Under the pieces are notes generated by a model. That model saw nothing but the letters and a program-made list of their open reading frames with translations, made no database searches and was not told the DNA's origin. A DNA stretch of 7,768 bases, taken from positions 1-7,768 of the forward strand of contig SLDH01000373.1 of NCBI GenBank assembly GCA_007125415.1, read 5' to 3'. This document shows, one piece after another, positions 6,563-7,768 of the stretch. This stretch comes from Roseovarius sp. (lineage in GTDB: Bacteria > Pseudomonadota > Alphaproteobacteria > Rhodobacterales > Rhodobacteraceae). The number at the start of each line of letters is the position of its first letter. The first letter of the stretch is position 1. The position numbers and the translations under genes are program-made.

Positions 6563-7605
6563 GTGATCTCCGCCAGCAGCGCGGCCTGAGCATCCGCGGT
6601 CAGCGCATCGATCACCTCATCCAGATCGCCCTGCATCACCTGTTCCAGCTTGTAGAGCGTGAGATTGATGCGATGGTCGGTCATCCGCCCCTGCGGAAAA
6701 TTGTAGGTGCGGATGCGTTCGCTTCTATCGCCTGAACCCACCTGCAACGCGCGGCTGGCCGAACGCGCGTCAGCCGCCTTCTGCCGTTCCCTGTCATAGA
6801 GCCGCGCCTTGAGCACCTCCATCGCGATCTCACGGTTGCGATGCTGTGATTTCTGCGAGGAGGTGACCACGATACCGCTGGGGATATGGGTGATCCGGAC
6901 CGCCGAATCGGTGGTGTTCACATGCTGCCCGCCCGCGCCCGAACTGCGCATCGTGTCGATGCGCAGATCGTTGGGGTCGATGCGGATATCAACATCCTCG
7001 GCCTCGGGGAGCACCGCGACGGTCGCGGCCGATGTGTGAATGCGCCCGCCCGATTCGGTCTCGGGCACACGCTGGACGCGATGCACCCCGCTTTCGAACT
7101 TGAGCCGCGCGAAGACGTTGAGCCCCTTCACATGGGCGACCACCTCCTTGATACCGCCCAGTTCGGTCTGACTTTCCTCGATGATGTCGAAACTCCAGCC
7201 CCGGCTCTCGGCATAGCGCTGATACATCCGCAGGAGGTCTCCGGCGAAAAGAGCCGCCTCCTCGCCACCGGTGCCGGGGCGGATTTCCACCATGGCGGGG
7301 CGTGCATCGGCGGCGTCACGCGGCAGGAGGGCAAGTTGCAGCGCCGCTTCCATCTCGGGGCGGCGCGCCTCGAGCGTGGCCAGTTCCTCTTCGGCGAGTG
7401 CCTTCATCTCCGGATCATCCCGCATGGCGCGCACGTTTTCCATGTCATCGAGCAACTGGTGATAGGCGCGGATTTCCTCCACTACCGGGCGCAGTTCCGC
7501 GTATTCGCGGCCGAGCAGGGCGATATCGCCGCCCCCCTCGCTCATCCGGGCCTCGATATATTCGAAGCGCTCGGTGATCTGTCGCAACCGATCAAGCGGG
7601 ATCAT
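6559..7605 (-). CDS. prfA: Peptide chain release factor 1 (RF1)
   Basis: RF1 recognises UAA and UAG in the ribosomal A site and triggers release of the finished protein. The 348-residue product starts [20 protein letters not shown], as in related bacteria. The N-terminal helical domain covers about 1-100. Then follow [13 protein letters not shown] (109-121) and [20 protein letters not shown] (173-192). The last stretch contains the codon-reading PxT tripeptide as PET (181-183), which distinguishes RF1 from RF2 (SPF). [17 protein letters not shown] follows, with the catalytic GGQ at 225-227; Gln227 is the PrmC target. [18 protein letters not shown] and [10 protein letters not shown] close the conserved core. 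I chose the ATG at 7605 because AAGG (7616-7613) lies seven bases away. The in-frame GTG at 7611 is too close to it. prmC overlaps the stop by 4 bp. Confidence 0.97.
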   Translation of the reverse strand: MIPLDRLRQITERFEYIEARMSEGGGDIALLGREYAELRPVVEEIRAYHQLLDDMENVRAMRDDPEMKALAEEELATLEARRPEMEAALQLALLPRDAADARPAMVEIRPGTGGEEAALFAGDLLRMYQRYAESRGWSFDIIEESQTELGGIKEVVAHVKGLNVFARLKFESGVHRVQRVPETESGGRIHTSAATVAVLPEAEDVDIRIDPNDLRIDTMRSSGAGGQHVNTTDSAVRITHIPSGIVVTSSQKSQHRNREIAMEVLKARLYDRERQKAADARSASRALQVGSGDRSERIRTYNFPQGRMTDHRINLTLYKLEQVMQGDLDEVIDALTADAQAALLAEIT

Positions 7606-7607
7606 CG

Positions 7608-7768
7608 TCACACCTTGAAGGAGATATCTGTCAGCATGGGTCTCTGATCCTTCATCTGTTCGTCATGGTCAAGCGCAGGGGCAAGGAACAGGCGGATATG
7701 ATCCAACCTGATCGGGAAGCACTCCAGTGTTCGCCACCTGACAAAATGTTCCGCAATGCGAGGCGAGA
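7608..7768 (-). CDS. Possible C-terminal end of an unidentified gene upstream of prfA
   Basis: On the minus strand a frame is open from the window edge for 52 codons and stops with TGA at 7608, two bases before the prfA ATG. That is the spacing expected of an operon partner. The visible residues include [20 protein letters not shown] and end LTDISFKV. I do not recognise the family. Third-position GC is lower than expected for this genome, and a second minus-strand frame is also open over most of the stretch, so this could instead be the prfA promoter and leader. It is clearly not the end of a glutamyl-tRNA reductase (hemA) that I can recognise, although hemA precedes prfA in enterobacteria. 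Confidence 0.35.
   Translation of the reverse strand, partial: SPRIAEHFVRWRTLECFPIRLDHIRLFLAPALDHDEQMKDQRPMLTDISFKV

Noticed and set aside
7609..7611. GTG at 7611 as the prfA start
   Set aside because: It lies only one base from the AAGG ribosome binding site and adds two residues not typical of RF1; the ATG at 7605 is better placed.
6886..7647. 253-codon plus-strand frame opposite prfA
   Set aside because: It is antisense to a complete, motif-perfect release factor gene; no domain is recognisable.

Overview
The window is GC-rich chromosomal DNA that looks like a member of the Rhodobacteraceae (Alphaproteobacteria, roseobacter/Rhodobacter type). The evidence is the LptD-SurA-PdxA-RsmA gene block in alphaproteobacterial form, a DUF4167 protein (a family I know mainly from Alphaproteobacteria) with a Rhodobacteraceae-like N-terminus, and an RF1/PrmC pair with matching protein style. 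It is core housekeeping DNA. I see no transposase, integrase, phage gene, CRISPR array, tRNA or rRNA.

Left block, plus strand, 1-4863: the 3' part of lptD (its 5' end lies outside the window), then surA, pdxA and rsmA. The genes are packed tightly. Five bases separate lptD and surA, and 4-bp ATGA overlaps join surA-pdxA and pdxA-rsmA, so this is almost certainly one translationally coupled operon. LptD is the outer-membrane LPS translocon. SurA is the periplasmic chaperone that helps fold outer-membrane barrels, including LptD. PdxA makes the pyridoxal-phosphate precursor, and RsmA dimethylates two adenines in helix 45 of 16S rRNA. Enterobacteria have the same order, but apaG/apaH do not follow here.

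Right block, minus strand, reading from 7768 down to 4948: the possible 3' end of an unidentified gene, then prfA (release factor 1), prmC (which methylates the GGQ glutamine of release factors; 4-bp GTGA overlap with prfA), a 226-bp spacer, and a DUF4167 gene. The two blocks converge between rsmA and DUF4167, separated by 84 bp.

The least explained DNA is the spacer 5506-5731 in front of the DUF4167 gene. It holds a possible promoter, three adjacent or overlapping hairpin-forming inverted repeats and a short overlapping upstream ORF, and the gene itself has no well-placed Shine-Dalgarno sequence. The 84-bp convergent gap contains a GAGTATTTT-type motif that I recall as recurrent in intergenic DNA of this family. 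I found no clear new multi-gene system.
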